A stretch of DNA of 64,000 nucleotides, taken from Ferrovibrio sp. GTDB lineage: Bacteria; Pseudomonadota; Alphaproteobacteria; Ferrovibrionales; Ferrovibrionaceae. The stretch is taken from positions 248,001 to 312,000 of the forward strand of contig JAGOQS010000001.1 of the NCBI GenBank assembly GCA_017991315.1. The letters run 5' to 3'. Shown in pieces: positions 30,016-40,468 of this stretch (its first letter is position 1; the number at the start of each line of letters is the position of its first letter). A program made the translations under genes and the position numbers. The notes under the pieces are model-generated. The model saw nothing but the letters and a program-made list of their open reading frames with translations. It was not told the DNA's origin and did no database searches.

Positions 30016-31425
30016 ATGACCATGCGATATGTTTCCACACGGGGCCTGGCCCCGGTTCTCGACTTCGAAGGCGTGCTGCTGGCGGGCCTTGCCAGCGATG
30101 GCGGCCTCTACCTGCCGGAAAGCTGGCCGCAATTCTCGGCGGCCGAATGGCGGGCCATGCGCGGGCTGTCCTATAACGAGCTGGCCTTCCGCCTGATGCG
30201 GCCATTCCTCGGCGGGCTGATTCCGGATGCCGATTTCCGCCGCATGATTGCCGAGGCCTATGGCACCTTCGGCCACAAGGCGGTGACACCTTTAAGCCAG
30301 CTCGATGCCAATGACTGGCTGCTCGAGCTGTATCACGGCCCGACCATCGCCTTTAAGGACGTCGCGCTGCAGTTGCTCGGCCGGCTGTTCGACTGGGCCT
30401 TGGCACGTTCAGGCAAGAAGGCGACCATTCTCGGCGCCACCTCGGGCGATACCGGCTCGGCGGCGATCGAGGGTTGTCGTGGCCGCAAGGCGCTGGAGAT
30501 TTTCATTCTCTTCCCGCATGGCCGGGTATCCGATGTGCAGCGCCGGCAGATGACCACGGTGCCGGATGCCAATGTGCATGCCATTGCGCTGGAAGGCACC
30601 TTCGATGATGCCCAGGCGATGGTGAAGGCGCTGTTCGGCGATGCAGGCTTCCGCGACCGTGCCGGCCTCACGGCGGTGAACTCGATCAACTGGGCGCGCG
30701 TGATGGCGCAGATCGTGTATTACGCGGCGGCTGCCCTCAGCCTCGGTGCGCCTGATCGCCCGGTGTCGTTCTGCGTACCGACCGGCAATTTCGGCGATAT
30801 TTTCGCCGGCTATTGCGCCCAGCGCATGGGCCTGCCGATCCACAAGCTGATCGTCGCCACCAACCGCAACGACATTCTCACCCGCTTCTTCGAGACCGGC
30901 GATTACCGCAAGGGCGGCGTCGCCCCCACCATCAGCCCGAGCATGGACATCCAGGTGGCGAGCAATTTCGAGCGCCTGCTGTTCGATCTGCATGGCCGTG
31001 ACGGCGCCGTGCTGCGCGACATGATGGCGGCGCTGGATGGCAGCGGTGGCTTCAGCGTCTCGTCCAATGCCCTGGCCGAAACGCGGCAGCTTTTCGCCGC
31101 CGGCCGCGCCGATGAAGCGGCGACGAAAGCCGCCATCACCCAGGGCTTCCGTGATACCGGCCGGCTGATCGACCCGCATACCGCGGTCGGCCTGCATGTG
31201 GCGGCCGAGGCGCGCGCCAAGGGCGTGGTGCCGGCGGATATCCCGCTGGTGACGCTGGCCACCGCCGATGCCGCGAAATTCCCCGCAGCCGTGCAGCAGG
31301 CCACCGGCCAGCATCCGCCGCTGCCGGCCCGCATGGCCGATCTGTTCGAACGCCCGGAGCGCATGACCATCCTGCCCAATGATGCCAACGCGGTACGCCG
31401 CTTTATCGACAGCGTGATCGCATGA
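30016..31425 (+). CDS. thrC: Threonine synthase
   Basis: 469 residues from MTMRYVSTRG (a second ATG two codons later is equally possible). It is the PLP enzyme converting O-phosphohomoserine to threonine. The PLP lysine is near residue 114 in HGPTIAFKDVALQLLG. The phosphate-binding and substrate motifs GATSGDTGSAAIEG and SINWARVMAQIVYY are present. thrB is in this window at 39468-40463, in another operon. The stop overlaps the M16 peptidase start by four bases (ATGA). Confidence 0.96.
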   Translation: MTMRYVSTRGLAPVLDFEGVLLAGLASDGGLYLPESWPQFSAAEWRAMRGLSYNELAFRLMRPFLGGLIPDADFRRMIAEAYGTFGHKAVTPLSQLDANDWLLELYHGPTIAFKDVALQLLGRLFDWALARSGKKATILGATSGDTGSAAIEGCRGRKALEIFILFPHGRVSDVQRRQMTTVPDANVHAIALEGTFDDAQAMVKALFGDAGFRDRAGLTAVNSINWARVMAQIVYYAAAALSLGAPDRPVSFCVPTGNFGDIFAGYCAQRMGLPIHKLIVATNRNDILTRFFETGDYRKGGVAPTISPSMDIQVASNFERLLFDLHGRDGAVLRDMMAALDGSGGFSVSSNALAETRQLFAAGRADEAATKAAITQGFRDTGRLIDPHTAVGLHVAAEARAKGVVPADIPLVTLATADAAKFPAAVQQATGQHPPLPARMADLFERPERMTILPNDANAVRRFIDSVIA

Positions 31426-32681
31426 GCCCGCGCCTTACCACGCTGCCCAGCGGCCTGCGCATTGTCAGCGAGACCATGCCGCATGTGAAAACCGCCTCCG
31501 TCGGCGTCTGGGTCGATGCCGGTGCGCGCGACGAGACGCCGGAAATCAATGGCGTGGCGCATATGCTGGAGCATATGGCCTTCAAGGGCACCGAGCGGCG
31601 CAATGCGCGCGCCATTGCCGAGGAGATCGAGGCGGTGGGCGGGCATCTCAATGCTTTCACCTCGCGCGAGCAGACCGCCTATTACGCCCGCGTGATGCAG
31701 CCCGATATGCCGCTGGCGCTGGATATGCTGGCCGATATCCTGCAGCACTCGACCTTTGATCCGGAGGAACTGGAGCGCGAGCGCGAGGTTATCATCCAGG
31801 AAATCGGCCAGTCGGAAGACACGCCGGACGACATCATCTTCGACCATCTGCAGGAGCAGGCTTTCCCCGACCAGGCCTTGGGCCGTGCCATTCTCGGCAC
31901 CGTCGAGCGCGTCGAGGGCATGCGCCGCGAGGACCTGCAGGGCTTCCTGGATCGCCATTATCATGCGCCCAATCTTGTGGTCGCGGCGGCGGGTGCGGTG
32001 GATCATGACGCCCTGGTGGACATGGCAGCGAAGCATTTCGCCGGCCTGCCGACCACGCGGCGGCGGCCGAACGAAGCCGCCAGCTATAGCGGTGGCGAGC
32101 GGCGTGAGGAGCGCGATCTCGAGCAGGCGCATATCGCCTTCTCGGTGCCGGCCTTTGCCTTCGGCGATCCGGATTTCTATGCCCTGCAGGTCTATGCCAC
32201 GGTGCTCGGCGGCGGCATGTCCTCGCGGCTGTTCCAGGAAGTGCGCGAGAAGCGCGGCCTGGCCTATTCGGTCTATGCCTATCCCACCAGCTACCGCGAT
32301 ACCGGCCTGCTCACCATCTATGCCGGCACTGGTGGCGACAAGCTCGGCGAACTGACGCCGGTGCTGGCCGATGAAATGGCGGCGCTGACCCAGTCTGTCG
32401 GCGCTGATGAAGTGATGCGGGCGCGCAACCAGCTCAAGGTCGGCCTGGTGATGTCGCTGGAAAGCTCCGGCTCCCGCCTGGAGCAATTGGGCCGCCAGAT
32501 GCTGGTCTATGGCCGGACGCTGGATACCGACGAGATACTCGCCGCTGTCGAACGCGTCGACGAAGCGGCGGTGAAGCGGGTGGCCGAACGCATCATGCGC
32601 GCCGGCAAGCCGGCGGTGGCCGCCCTGGGGCCGATACAGCAGCTCGAAGCCTATGACCGCTTCGCGGCGCGGTTCGGCTGA
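31422..32681 (+). CDS. M16 family zinc peptidase (mitochondrial processing peptidase-like)
   Basis: 419 residues. The inverted zinc motif HMLEH (His47, Glu50, His51) in VAHMLEHMAFKGTERR and the distal acidic ligand in LEREREVIIQEIGQSEDTP show it to be catalytic. The C-terminal half has the non-catalytic M16 lobe with GLAYSVYAYPTSYRDTGLL. Alphaproteobacterial relatives are the closest bacterial kin of mitochondrial processing peptidase; the native substrate is not known. Overlaps thrC by four bases. Confidence 0.94.
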   Translation: MSPRLTTLPSGLRIVSETMPHVKTASVGVWVDAGARDETPEINGVAHMLEHMAFKGTERRNARAIAEEIEAVGGHLNAFTSREQTAYYARVMQPDMPLALDMLADILQHSTFDPEELEREREVIIQEIGQSEDTPDDIIFDHLQEQAFPDQALGRAILGTVERVEGMRREDLQGFLDRHYHAPNLVVAAAGAVDHDALVDMAAKHFAGLPTTRRRPNEAASYSGGERREERDLEQAHIAFSVPAFAFGDPDFYALQVYATVLGGGMSSRLFQEVREKRGLAYSVYAYPTSYRDTGLLTIYAGTGGDKLGELTPVLADEMAALTQSVGADEVMRARNQLKVGLVMSLESSGSRLEQLGRQMLVYGRTLDTDEILAAVERVDEAAVKRVAERIMRAGKPAVAALGPIQQLEAYDRFAARFG

Positions 32682-32690
32682 GGCGGACCG

Positions 32691-33263
32691 ATGATCTTCG
32701 GGCGCTTCCTCTCGCAGCCAGCGCCCGCGATGACGACCGACCGGCTGTATCTGCGCAGCCCCGATGCCGGTGACTTCGAAGCCTGGGCGGCCTTGCGCGC
32801 GGTCAGCCGCGAGCATCTGCAGCCCTGGGAGCCGAGCTGGGCCGAGGATGCGCTGACCCGCGATGGCTTTCGCCGCCGCCTGATCTGGTTCGACCGCCTG
32901 CGTCGCACCGATACCGGCGCCGCCTTTTTCATCTTCGCCCGCCAGAACAACGCACTGCTGGGTGGAATTACCCTGTCCAATCTTCGCCGTGGCGCAGCGC
33001 AGTGTGGTGAATTCGGCTATTGGATCGGCAAGCCCTATGCCGGACAGGGCCATATGAGCGAGGCCATCACCATGATGGTGGCGTGGAGTTTTGCCGAACT
33101 GAAGCTGCATCGGCTGGAGGCCGCCACCTTGCCCGAGAATCAGCCCAGCCAGCGCCTGCTGCTGCGCGCCGGTTTCAAGCCGGAAGGGCTGATGCGTGAA
33201 TACCTCAAGATCGATGGCGTGTGGCGCGATCATCGCCTCTATGCGCGCCTCGTCACGGACTAA
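32691..33263 (+). CDS. GNAT family N-acetyltransferase (RimJ/RimL-like)
   Basis: 190 residues. Features of the RimJ/RimL branch are TDRLYLRSPDAGDFEAW near the N-terminus, the acetyl-CoA region EFGYWIGKPYAGQGHMSEAI, and LHRLEAATLPENQPSQRLL with AGFKPEGLMREYLKI. These enzymes acetylate N-terminal amines of proteins or small amines; the substrate is unassigned. It begins nine bases after the M16 gene and closes the long plus-strand run that starts with ctaC. Confidence 0.88.
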   Translation: MIFGRFLSQPAPAMTTDRLYLRSPDAGDFEAWAALRAVSREHLQPWEPSWAEDALTRDGFRRRLIWFDRLRRTDTGAAFFIFARQNNALLGGITLSNLRRGAAQCGEFGYWIGKPYAGQGHMSEAITMMVAWSFAELKLHRLEAATLPENQPSQRLLLRAGFKPEGLMREYLKIDGVWRDHRLYARLVTD

Positions 33264-33364
33264 TTTGACTACCAACATCCTCTTGTTTGCTTTGCGCACG
33301 TTGCCGTTTTAAGGTTGTGTGAAACTCGGCACAGACCGTGGTGCGCAGAAGTGGGGAGGGTGTG

Positions 33365-34537
33365 ATGGCTGGCAGCAGAATTGCGCGCTTGCGCCTGATC
33401 GCGGCAGGCATGATGGCGGGCCTTGGCTTCGCCACGGCGGCGCAGGCGTCTGATCCCGGCGTATTTTCCGACCGGATCGTTTTCGGCCAGGCGGCGGTGA
33501 TGGAAGGGCCGGCCTCGGCGCTCGGCACCGGCATGCGCGATGGCATCTTGGCGGCTTTCGGCGAAGCCAATGCCGCCGGCGGCGTGAAGGGCCGCAAGCT
33601 GCAGCTTGTGGTGCGCGATGATGGCTACGAGCCCAGCAAGGCGGCAGTAGCGGCACGCCAGTTGCTCAATGAAGACAAGGTCTTTGCCCTGATCGGCCCG
33701 GTCGGCACACCGACCTCGGCCGCCATGGAGCCGATTGTCGCCGCCGAGAAGGTGCCGTTCATCGGGCCGTTTACGGGGGCTGAATTCCTGCGCAATCCCT
33801 ACAAGCCGCATGTGGTGAATGTGCGTGCCTCGTATTTTCAGGAAACCGAGGAAATGGTGGAGCGCCTCACCACCGATCTGAAGCATGAGCGCATCGCTAT
33901 TCTGTATCAGAATGATTCCTTCGGCCGTGCCGGCCTTGCCGGCATCCAGCGCGCGCTGGCCAAGCGCAAGATGGAACTAGCCGGCGAGGCGACTTTCGAG
34001 CGCAACACCACCGCCGTGAAGCGGGCGCTGCTGGAACTGCGCAAGGGCAATCCGCAGGCCATCATCATCATCGGCCCCTATGCGCCCTCCGGCGAATTCA
34101 TTCGCGCCGCCAAGAAGATCAATCTCAAGGCGGTGTTCGTGAACATCTCCTTCGTCGGCTCCGATGCGCTGGCCGCCGATCTTGGCACGGATGGTGCCGG
34201 CGTGGTGGTGACGCAGGTGGTGCCGTTCCCGCGCGATACCAGCATTCCGCTGGTCGCGGCCTACCAGAAAGCCCTGGCCGAACATGTGCCGAAGGCCTGG
34301 GGCGGCTTCATCTCGCTGGAAGGCTACATGGTCGGCAAGCTGGTGATCATGGCGTTGCAGAAGCTGGACGGCGAACCGACGCGGGCCAATCTGCTGAAGG
34401 CGCTGAATGCAGGCAGCTATGACCTCGGCGGTGTCACGCTGACCTTCGGGGAAAATGACAACCAGGGCTCGGACGCGGTGTTCCTCACCGTGATTGGTGC
34501 CGATGGCAGCTTCAAAGCGATCAAGGCCCTGCAATGA
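33365..34537 (+). CDS. Periplasmic Leu/Ile/Val-type binding protein (Peripla_BP_6)
   Basis: 390 residues from [11 protein letters not shown], where GGGGAGGG stands four to five bases upstream; an upstream GTG nine codons earlier was rejected. A signal peptide ends near AAQASDPGV. The two-lobed type 1 binding fold is recognisable ([47 protein letters not shown]). No permease or ATPase genes are adjacent; instead the stop overlaps a chemoreceptor gene by four bases (ATGA). It may therefore present its ligand to that receptor and not to a transporter, which is inference. Ligand unknown. Confidence 0.88.
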   Translation: MAGSRIARLRLIAAGMMAGLGFATAAQASDPGVFSDRIVFGQAAVMEGPASALGTGMRDGILAAFGEANAAGGVKGRKLQLVVRDDGYEPSKAAVAARQLLNEDKVFALIGPVGTPTSAAMEPIVAAEKVPFIGPFTGAEFLRNPYKPHVVNVRASYFQETEEMVERLTTDLKHERIAILYQNDSFGRAGLAGIQRALAKRKMELAGEATFERNTTAVKRALLELRKGNPQAIIIIGPYAPSGEFIRAAKKINLKAVFVNISFVGSDALAADLGTDGAGVVVTQVVPFPRDTSIPLVAAYQKALAEHVPKAWGGFISLEGYMVGKLVIMALQKLDGEPTRANLLKALNAGSYDLGGVTLTFGENDNQGSDAVFLTVIGADGSFKAIKALQ

Positions 34538-36963
34538 CCACGATGACCGAGACTCAGCCGGTGGAGGCCGATATGGATCATGCCGTGACCGCTCCGGTAG
34601 CCGCAAACCGTCCCGCCGCCCGGCGCCACGCCCGGGGCATGGGCATCCGCCAGAAGCTTTTCCTGGCCTTCGGCGCCATTGCCGCGCTTACCGTGGTCTG
34701 CGCGCTCAGCGCCGGCCTGTTCATGAACCGGATCAATGACACGCTGGATCATGTGATGAAGGATAGTCTGCCGGCGGTGACTGCATCGCTGAATCTGGCG
34801 GCGTTGTCTTCCCAGCTCGCCGCCGCTGCGCCGGCCCTTGGCGCCGCGCGCAGCGAGGCGGATCGCAACGATCAGGAGCAGCAGATTCACAAGCGCATCG
34901 ACGCCATTGCCAATGCGCTGACCCGGATCAAGCAGAGCGGCGCCACCAGCGATACCGGTCGGATCGAGGCGGCGATTTCCACCATGGATCGCCAGATCAA
35001 CACCATCGGCGAGCGCACCGCCTTGCGGCTACGGCTGGCCGAGCAGCGCGGCGATATCATCCGCAATGTCAATCGCACGCTCGATGCCTATACCGCTTCC
35101 ACCGCCAAGCTGTCGGACGACACGGTATTCTCCGTCGTTATGACGCTCGAAGGCGTTGCCCAGAGTGGCCGCAATCTGAAGGATGTGGCCGACTATATGA
35201 AAGGCGTGTCCGAGTTCGAATTCGCCCTGGTCGATGGCCTCTCGGAACTGACCGCCGGCATGAACCAGGCGGCAAGCCTGCTGGAAGCCATGGCGAATGC
35301 GCCGGGTGAGGCGGCATTGAACGGCCTGGTGGACCGTTTCCAGAGCACCGAGACGCGTATGCGTGGTGCGCTGAAAAGGGTGAGTGATGCCTATAACGAC
35401 GAGGCGATCCGCAAGGCCGTGGATGACATGATCAGCTTTGGCACAGCACGTGATGGCATCATCGCGTTGCGCCGCCGCGAGCTGCAGGCCCAGACCCAGG
35501 TCGACAATGCGCTGGCCTCGGCACGCCAGGCGGCGTCGACACTCGCCCAGCAGACCGAGGCGATTGTCGCCATCGCACAGCAAGGTGCCGGCGAGGCGGC
35601 GGATGCCTCTTATGCCACGGTGAAAACCGGCATTGCTGTGCTGGCGGTGCTGACTGGCCTGAGCCTGCTGGCAGCGGCGCTGATCGGCTGGCTTTATGTC
35701 GGCCGTCGTGTGGTCGACACCATGGTCGGCCTGACCGGCGTGATGGACCGCCTGGCGCATCGCGACTGGAGCACCGAGGTGCCGGACCGCACGCGGCTGG
35801 ATGAAATCGGCGACATGGCGCGTGCGGTGCAGGTGTTCAAGGAGAACGGCATCGAGAATGAGCAATTGCAGCGGCAGGTCGAGGATAACCGCCAGCGTTT
35901 CGAGCGCGAACGCGAAGCGCAGGAGGAGCTGATCGACCGCTCGGTCGGCCAGATTGTCTCGGCGGCGGCGGCCGGTGATTTGACCCAGCGCATTGATGCC
36001 TCGGCCCTGGATGGCGTGATGCAGCGTCTGGCGGAAGGCGTGAACACGCTGCTGGATAGTTTCGCCGGTGCCATCGAGGCGGTGAACCGCACGCTTGACC
36101 AGATGGCCCATGGCGACATGACGGGCCGTGTGCAGGGCGAGTTCAAGGGCGTGTTCGCGGCTTTGCAAGGCAATGTGAATCAGACCGCAGAGCGGCTTGC
36201 CGGCGTGGTGCAGCGTATCAGCCAAACCGCCCAGGCAGTGCGCGAGGCGGCGGCTGAAATCTCCGCCGGTTCCACCGATCTTGCCGGGCGCACCGAACAG
36301 CAGGCAGCGAGCCTGGAGCAGACAGCGGCCTCGATGCATGAGATCACTTCCACGGTGAAGCAGAATGCCGAGAGCGCGGAAGCCGCCAACCGGCTCAGCC
36401 AGGTGGCGCGCAACACCGCCAATACCGGCGGTGATGTGGTGGAGAAAGCGGTGGTCGCCATGGCCGGCATTGAGGCCAGCGCCGGCAAGATTGTCGATAT
36501 CGTCGGCCTGATCGACGAGATCGCCTTCCAGACCAATCTGCTGGCGCTGAATGCTTCCGTGGAAGCCGCGCGCGCCGGCGAGGCCGGCAAAGGCTTTGCC
36601 GTTGTGGCGCAGGAGGTGCGTGCACTTGCTCAGCGCTCGGCCAATGCCTCAAAGGACATCAAGGCGCTGATCAACGAGTCCAATGTGCAGGTGCGTCAGG
36701 GTGCCGATCTGGTGAAACGCGCCGGCGAGGCGCTGACCGAGATCGTGACATCGGTGAAAAAGGTGGCGGATATCGTCGCCGAGATCGCTTCGGCGAGCCA
36801 GGAGCAGGCGACGGGGCTTGATGAGGTCAACACCGCCGTATCGAACATGGATGAGATGACCCAGCGCAATGGCGCCCTGGTGGAGCAGACCACAGCCTCG
36901 GCCCAGGCGATGTCGACCCAGGCCGATCAGCTCAACGAACTGGTGGCGTATTTCAGGCTTTAG
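34534..36963 (+). CDS. Methyl-accepting chemotaxis protein
   Basis: 809 residues. The first transmembrane helix is at about 41-64 and the second at about 366-389, leaving a roughly 300-residue, mostly helical periplasmic sensor domain. A HAMP domain follows (about 390-445), a second HAMP-like segment (about 470-550, including [19 protein letters not shown]), and the signalling domain. The conserved hairpin tip is [21 protein letters not shown] near residue 660. The C-terminus ends NELVAYFRL without a CheR-binding pentapeptide. It is translationally coupled to the binding protein gene upstream. Confidence 0.95.
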   Translation: MTTMTETQPVEADMDHAVTAPVAANRPAARRHARGMGIRQKLFLAFGAIAALTVVCALSAGLFMNRINDTLDHVMKDSLPAVTASLNLAALSSQLAAAAPALGAARSEADRNDQEQQIHKRIDAIANALTRIKQSGATSDTGRIEAAISTMDRQINTIGERTALRLRLAEQRGDIIRNVNRTLDAYTASTAKLSDDTVFSVVMTLEGVAQSGRNLKDVADYMKGVSEFEFALVDGLSELTAGMNQAASLLEAMANAPGEAALNGLVDRFQSTETRMRGALKRVSDAYNDEAIRKAVDDMISFGTARDGIIALRRRELQAQTQVDNALASARQAASTLAQQTEAIVAIAQQGAGEAADASYATVKTGIAVLAVLTGLSLLAAALIGWLYVGRRVVDTMVGLTGVMDRLAHRDWSTEVPDRTRLDEIGDMARAVQVFKENGIENEQLQRQVEDNRQRFEREREAQEELIDRSVGQIVSAAAAGDLTQRIDASALDGVMQRLAEGVNTLLDSFAGAIEAVNRTLDQMAHGDMTGRVQGEFKGVFAALQGNVNQTAERLAGVVQRISQTAQAVREAAAEISAGSTDLAGRTEQQAASLEQTAASMHEITSTVKQNAESAEAANRLSQVARNTANTGGDVVEKAVVAMAGIEASAGKIVDIVGLIDEIAFQTNLLALNASVEAARAGEAGKGFAVVAQEVRALAQRSANASKDIKALINESNVQVRQGADLVKRAGEALTEIVTSVKKVADIVAEIASASQEQATGLDEVNTAVSNMDEMTQRNGALVEQTTASAQAMSTQADQLNELVAYFRL

Positions 36964-36978
36964 GCGTGACCCCAGGCT

Positions 36979-37566
36979 CTAGGCATGTCCGGCGACGCCT
37001 GAGAGATGGCTCAGGTTGATGCCGAGCGTGGCAATCGAGCGTTCCCACAGCGAGTCAAGATCGGGATCGAATACCAGATCAAAATCCGCCGGCACGGTCA
37101 GCCAGCCATTCTGCTGCAACTCGGTATCGAGCTGTCCGGCACTCCAGCCGGCATAGCCGAGCGCGAACAGGCGATGCTGCGGCCCGGTGCCGCTGGCGAT
37201 GGCGCGCAGCACATCCAGTGTGGCGGTGAGGCCGATGCCGCTGCGCTCATCTATCGGCACGCTGCCGGGCTGCATGTAATCGGTGGAATGCAGCACGAAG
37301 CCGCGGCCGGTTTCGACGGGACCGCCGAGCCGCACGGTGATGTTTGATTCCACCGTGGTTTCGATGCTGAGCTGGCGCAGCAGGTTCGGGAAGGTGAGGC
37401 CGGGATAGGGCTTGTTGATCACCAGGCCCATCGCGCCCTCGGCGTTATGCGAACACATATAGATGACGGTGCGGGCGAAACGCGGATCGCCCATCCCGGG
37501 CATCGCCACCAGAAGCTGACGCTCCAGGTAGCCAGACATTTTCTTGCCTTTGGCCGATCGTTTCAT
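36979..37566 (-). CDS. YqgE/AlgH family protein (UPF0301)
   Basis: 195 residues from MKRSAKGKKMSGYLERQ, chosen because GGAG lies six bases upstream; another ATG nine codons on is possible. Family marks are LLVAMPGMGDPRFARTVIYM, GAMGLVINKP, VRLGGPVE and FALGYAGWSAGQLDTEL. YqgE proteins are widespread and structurally known, but their function is unclear. Convergent with the chemoreceptor gene (15-base gap) and divergent from the DsbD-like gene. Confidence 0.93.
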   Translation of the reverse strand: MKRSAKGKKMSGYLERQLLVAMPGMGDPRFARTVIYMCSHNAEGAMGLVINKPYPGLTFPNLLRQLSIETTVESNITVRLGGPVETGRGFVLHSTDYMQPGSVPIDERSGIGLTATLDVLRAIASGTGPQHRLFALGYAGWSAGQLDTELQQNGWLTVPADFDLVFDPDLDSLWERSIATLGINLSHLSGVAGHA

Positions 37567-37662
37567 ACCGATCTCCGGACTTGCGAGTCTCACCCGAATG
37601 TTACCCCCTTGGGCGGCAATGTCCATATGGCGGCGCCGGTTGATCTTGCCTAAAAAGGGACC

Positions 37663-38421
37663 ATGCGAATCGGGATATGGGCAGTTGTGGCGGCTTTGGG
37701 CCTGTTATTGCTGGATGCTGGCGGCAGCCTGGCAGCCGAGCCGGTGCGCGCGCGTCTGGTGCAGGGCACGGCGGGTTCTGCCGGATTGCATTTTCAGTTG
37801 GAGCCGGGCTGGAAATTCTACTGGCGCCAGCCGGGCGAGGGCGGAGTGCCGCCGCGTTTCGACTGGTCGGGCTCGCGCAATCTCGCCGGCGTCGATGTGG
37901 AATGGCCAGCACCTCGGCGCATGTCCATCGGCGGTGTCGATCTGATCGGCTACAAGGGCGAGGTGGTGCTGCCGCTGCGCTATCAGGCGCATAAGGCGGG
38001 CAAGCCGGTGACATTGAAGCTGCTGGCCGAATTCGGCGTCTGCAAGGAAATCTGTGTGCTGCGCGAGGAACGCCTGACGCTGACCATCAACCCGGGCGAG
38101 GGCCCGGCGGCGGCGCTGATCGAGCGGTTCCGTGCCGACGTGCCGGGCAATCTCGCCGCCGCCGGCCTGGAGCCGCCGGCGCTGCGGCTGAAGGAAGGGA
38201 AGCTGCTGCTGCGCTTCGGCCCGCAGGCTGGCCTGCAGGCGCCGGATATCTTTGTTGAAGGTCCGGCGGAATACTGGTTTGGCAAGCCGAAACTGCTGCC
38301 GCAGGGCGATGGCGGCCTGGAACTGGCCTTGCCCTATACGCCGGCTGCCCAGCCGCCGGTTCTCGGCGGCTTGCGTTTCACCCTGGTGGATGGCCGCCGC
38401 AGCGCCGAATTCACACCGTGA
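37663..38421 (+). CDS. Free-standing DsbD N-terminal-domain-like periplasmic protein
   Basis: 252 residues. A signal peptide (about 1-25, ending GGSLAAEP) precedes an immunoglobulin-like domain of the DsbD-alpha type. Marks are GWKFYWRQPGEGGVPPRF, IGYKGEVVLPL and the cysteine pair GVCKEICVLREERL (C-x3-C). In DsbD/ScsB this domain passes electrons to periplasmic thiol proteins. Here there is no transmembrane DsbD-beta or thioredoxin-like gamma domain, so any electron donor must be encoded elsewhere. A peroxiredoxin gene follows after 94 bases. Confidence 0.8.
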   Translation: MRIGIWAVVAALGLLLLDAGGSLAAEPVRARLVQGTAGSAGLHFQLEPGWKFYWRQPGEGGVPPRFDWSGSRNLAGVDVEWPAPRRMSIGGVDLIGYKGEVVLPLRYQAHKAGKPVTLKLLAEFGVCKEICVLREERLTLTINPGEGPAAALIERFRADVPGNLAAAGLEPPALRLKEGKLLLRFGPQAGLQAPDIFVEGPAEYWFGKPKLLPQGDGGLELALPYTPAAQPPVLGGLRFTLVDGRRSAEFTP

Positions 38422-38515
38422 GCGGCTTGTTTCCGGCTCATTCCCGACCCATGTTATGGGCGCCTTGGCACCGCCATGCGGCTGCCCCACGAACCATAAG
38501 CAGAACGAGGACATC

Positions 38516-38998
38516 ATGACGATCAAGGTCGGCGACAGCATCCCTGACGTGACCATTTTCACCCAGGGCGCCAATGGCCCGGAAGCGGTGAAGACCGGTG
38601 AGCTGTTCAAGGGCAAGAAGGTGGCGTTGTTCGCCCTGCCGGGTGCTTTCACCCCCACCTGCTCGGCCAAGCACCTGCCGGGCTATATCGAGAAGGCGGC
38701 GGAATTCAAGGGCAAGGGCTTCGACCTGATCGCCTGCCTGTCGGTCAACGATGCCTTCGTCATGGGCGCCTGGGGCAAGCAGCAGGAAGCCGGCGAAAAG
38801 GTGATGATGCTGGCCGATGGCAGCGGCGAATTCACCAAGGCCATCGGCATGGAATTCGACCTCACCGCGCGCGGCCTCGGCGTGCGCTCGCAGCGTTATT
38901 CGATGATTGTCGATAACGGCAAGGTTACCAGCCTGAATCTGGAAAAGCCGGGTGCCTTCGAAGTCTCGGATGCCGCCACTTTGCTCGGTCAGGCTTAA
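38516..38998 (+). CDS. Peroxiredoxin (Prx5-type)
   Basis: 160 residues from MTIKVGDSIPDVT; GAGG stands five bases upstream of the ATG. The peroxidatic cysteine is in the Prx5 signature LPGAFTPTCSAKHLPGY, and the downstream CLSVNDAFVMGAWG is typical of the same group. It reduces hydrogen peroxide or alkyl hydroperoxides. There is no fused glutaredoxin domain, so glutathione/glutaredoxin or thioredoxin would be the external reductant. Convergent with rnhA. Confidence 0.95.
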   Translation: MTIKVGDSIPDVTIFTQGANGPEAVKTGELFKGKKVALFALPGAFTPTCSAKHLPGYIEKAAEFKGKGFDLIACLSVNDAFVMGAWGKQQEAGEKVMMLADGSGEFTKAIGMEFDLTARGLGVRSQRYSMIVDNGKVTSLNLEKPGAFEVSDAATLLGQA

Positions 38999-39006
38999 GT
39001 AAAAGG

Positions 39007-39471
39007 CTAGCCGCTGCCATCGCGCTGGGCGGTGGCGGCGGTTCTGGCCAGCACATCGACGCGTTCATTCTCGGCATGGCCGCTATGGCCGCGCACCCAT
39101 TCCCATTCCACTTTATGCGGCGCCATGGCCGCTTCCAGCCGCTGCCATAAATCCACATTCTTCACCGGCTGGCGGTCGGCGGTTTTCCAGCCACGCGCCT
39201 TCCAGGGCCGCAGCCACTTGGTCACGCCATCGATCACATAGCGGCTGTCGGTGAACAGATGCACCGCGCAGGGGCGTTTCAGTGCCTCGAGCGCCGAGAT
39301 CGCCGCCATCAGCTCCATGCGGTTATTGGTCGTGGTCGGGCCTTCGGCGCCGGATAATTCGCGCTCATTGCTGCCAAAGCGCAGCAGCACGCCCCAGCCG
39401 CCGGGGCCGGGATTTCCCAAACAGGCGCCATCGGTGAAGGCTTCGACGCGGGTGAGTTCATCCACGCTCAT
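39007..39471 (-). CDS. rnhA: Ribonuclease HI
   Basis: 154 residues, family length. Catalytic acidic residues are visible in [18 protein letters not shown] (Asp14), [13 protein letters not shown] (Glu), [11 protein letters not shown] (Asp) and [12 protein letters not shown] (Asp). It degrades the RNA strand of RNA-DNA hybrids. The start overlaps the thrB stop by four bases, the usual alphaproteobacterial ispH-thrB-rnhA arrangement. Confidence 0.97.
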   Translation of the reverse strand: MSVDELTRVEAFTDGACLGNPGPGGWGVLLRFGSNERELSGAEGPTTTNNRMELMAAISALEALKRPCAVHLFTDSRYVIDGVTKWLRPWKARGWKTADRQPVKNVDLWQRLEAAMAPHKVEWEWVRGHSGHAENERVDVLARTAATAQRDGSG

Positions 39472-40463
39472 GACGAGCGTTCGATGCCATAGGCGCTGGG
39501 GCCAAGCACCAGGCGATGGAAATTCAGCTTCTGCCAGTATTCCATCGGGTCTTTCGGCCGCACCAGGGCGCCGGGCACCTGGTTCAGCCAGTCATACAGC
39601 CGGGTCAGCAGGAAACGCAAAGCGGCACCGCGCGCAAACAGCGGCAGGCTATGCACTTCGCCATCGGTCAGCACCCGCACACTTTCATAGCCGCTGATCA
39701 AGGCCCGGCCCTTGGTGACATTGAAGGCGCCATCGGCCTCGAAGCACCAGGCATTCAGCAGCACCGCCAGGTCATAGGCATAGTAATCGTTGCAGGCGAA
39801 GTAGAAATCGAACATGCCGCTGAAGCTGTCGCCGATGAAAAAGATGTTGTCGGGGAACAGGTCGGCATGGATCACGCCATGCGGCAGCGGGCGCTCACCC
39901 TGGCGGCCCGGCTGTTCGGGCCATGTGGCGCGCAGGCTGTCCCATTCGCGCGCCAGTTCCACTTCCAGGCCGGCGCGCACCTTGCTGGCACGCGGGCCGC
40001 AGGCATCGATCAGGCTTTTCCAGCCATCGATGCTCAGTGCATTGGCGCGCTGGCCGGGGAAATCGGCGCCGGCGATATGCAGCCGGGCGGTGGCGGCGCC
40101 CACCTCGAAGCAATGTTTCGGGGTCAGCCGTTTCGGCGACACACCATTGAGGAAGCTGATGATGGCGCAGGGCCGGCCGGCCACTTCGCGCAGGATCTTG
40201 CCGTCGCGGCCATGCACCGGCACCGGGCAGGGCAGGCCCTTCTGGGCCAGATGATCCATCAGGCCGAGGAAATACGGCAATTCCTCGCGGTTCACGCGCT
40301 TCTCATACAGCGTGAGGAAGTAATTGCCCTTATCGGTGCCGAGCATGTAGTTGGAATTCTCGACGCCTTCGGCGATGCCCTTGCAGGACAGCAGCATGCC
40401 GAGATCGTATTCGGCAAGCAGGGTGCAGAGCTGGTCTTCGTTGATTTCGGTGTAAACGGCCAT
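39468..40463 (-). CDS. thrB: Homoserine kinase, aminoglycoside-phosphotransferase fold
   Basis: 331 residues from [11 protein letters not shown]; the longer frame upstream overlaps ispH. It is the APH-fold ThrB of alpha- and many other proteobacteria, unrelated to the GHMP-type E. coli enzyme. Catalytic loop [15 protein letters not shown] and metal-binding [17 protein letters not shown] are present. It phosphorylates homoserine for ThrC. Starts five bases after the ispH stop. Confidence 0.95.
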   Translation of the reverse strand: MAVYTEINEDQLCTLLAEYDLGMLLSCKGIAEGVENSNYMLGTDKGNYFLTLYEKRVNREELPYFLGLMDHLAQKGLPCPVPVHGRDGKILREVAGRPCAIISFLNGVSPKRLTPKHCFEVGAATARLHIAGADFPGQRANALSIDGWKSLIDACGPRASKVRAGLEVELAREWDSLRATWPEQPGRQGERPLPHGVIHADLFPDNIFFIGDSFSGMFDFYFACNDYYAYDLAVLLNAWCFEADGAFNVTKGRALISGYESVRVLTDGEVHSLPLFARGAALRFLLTRLYDWLNQVPGALVRPKDPMEYWQKLNFHRLVLGPSAYGIERSS

Positions 40464-40468
40464 GGCTG

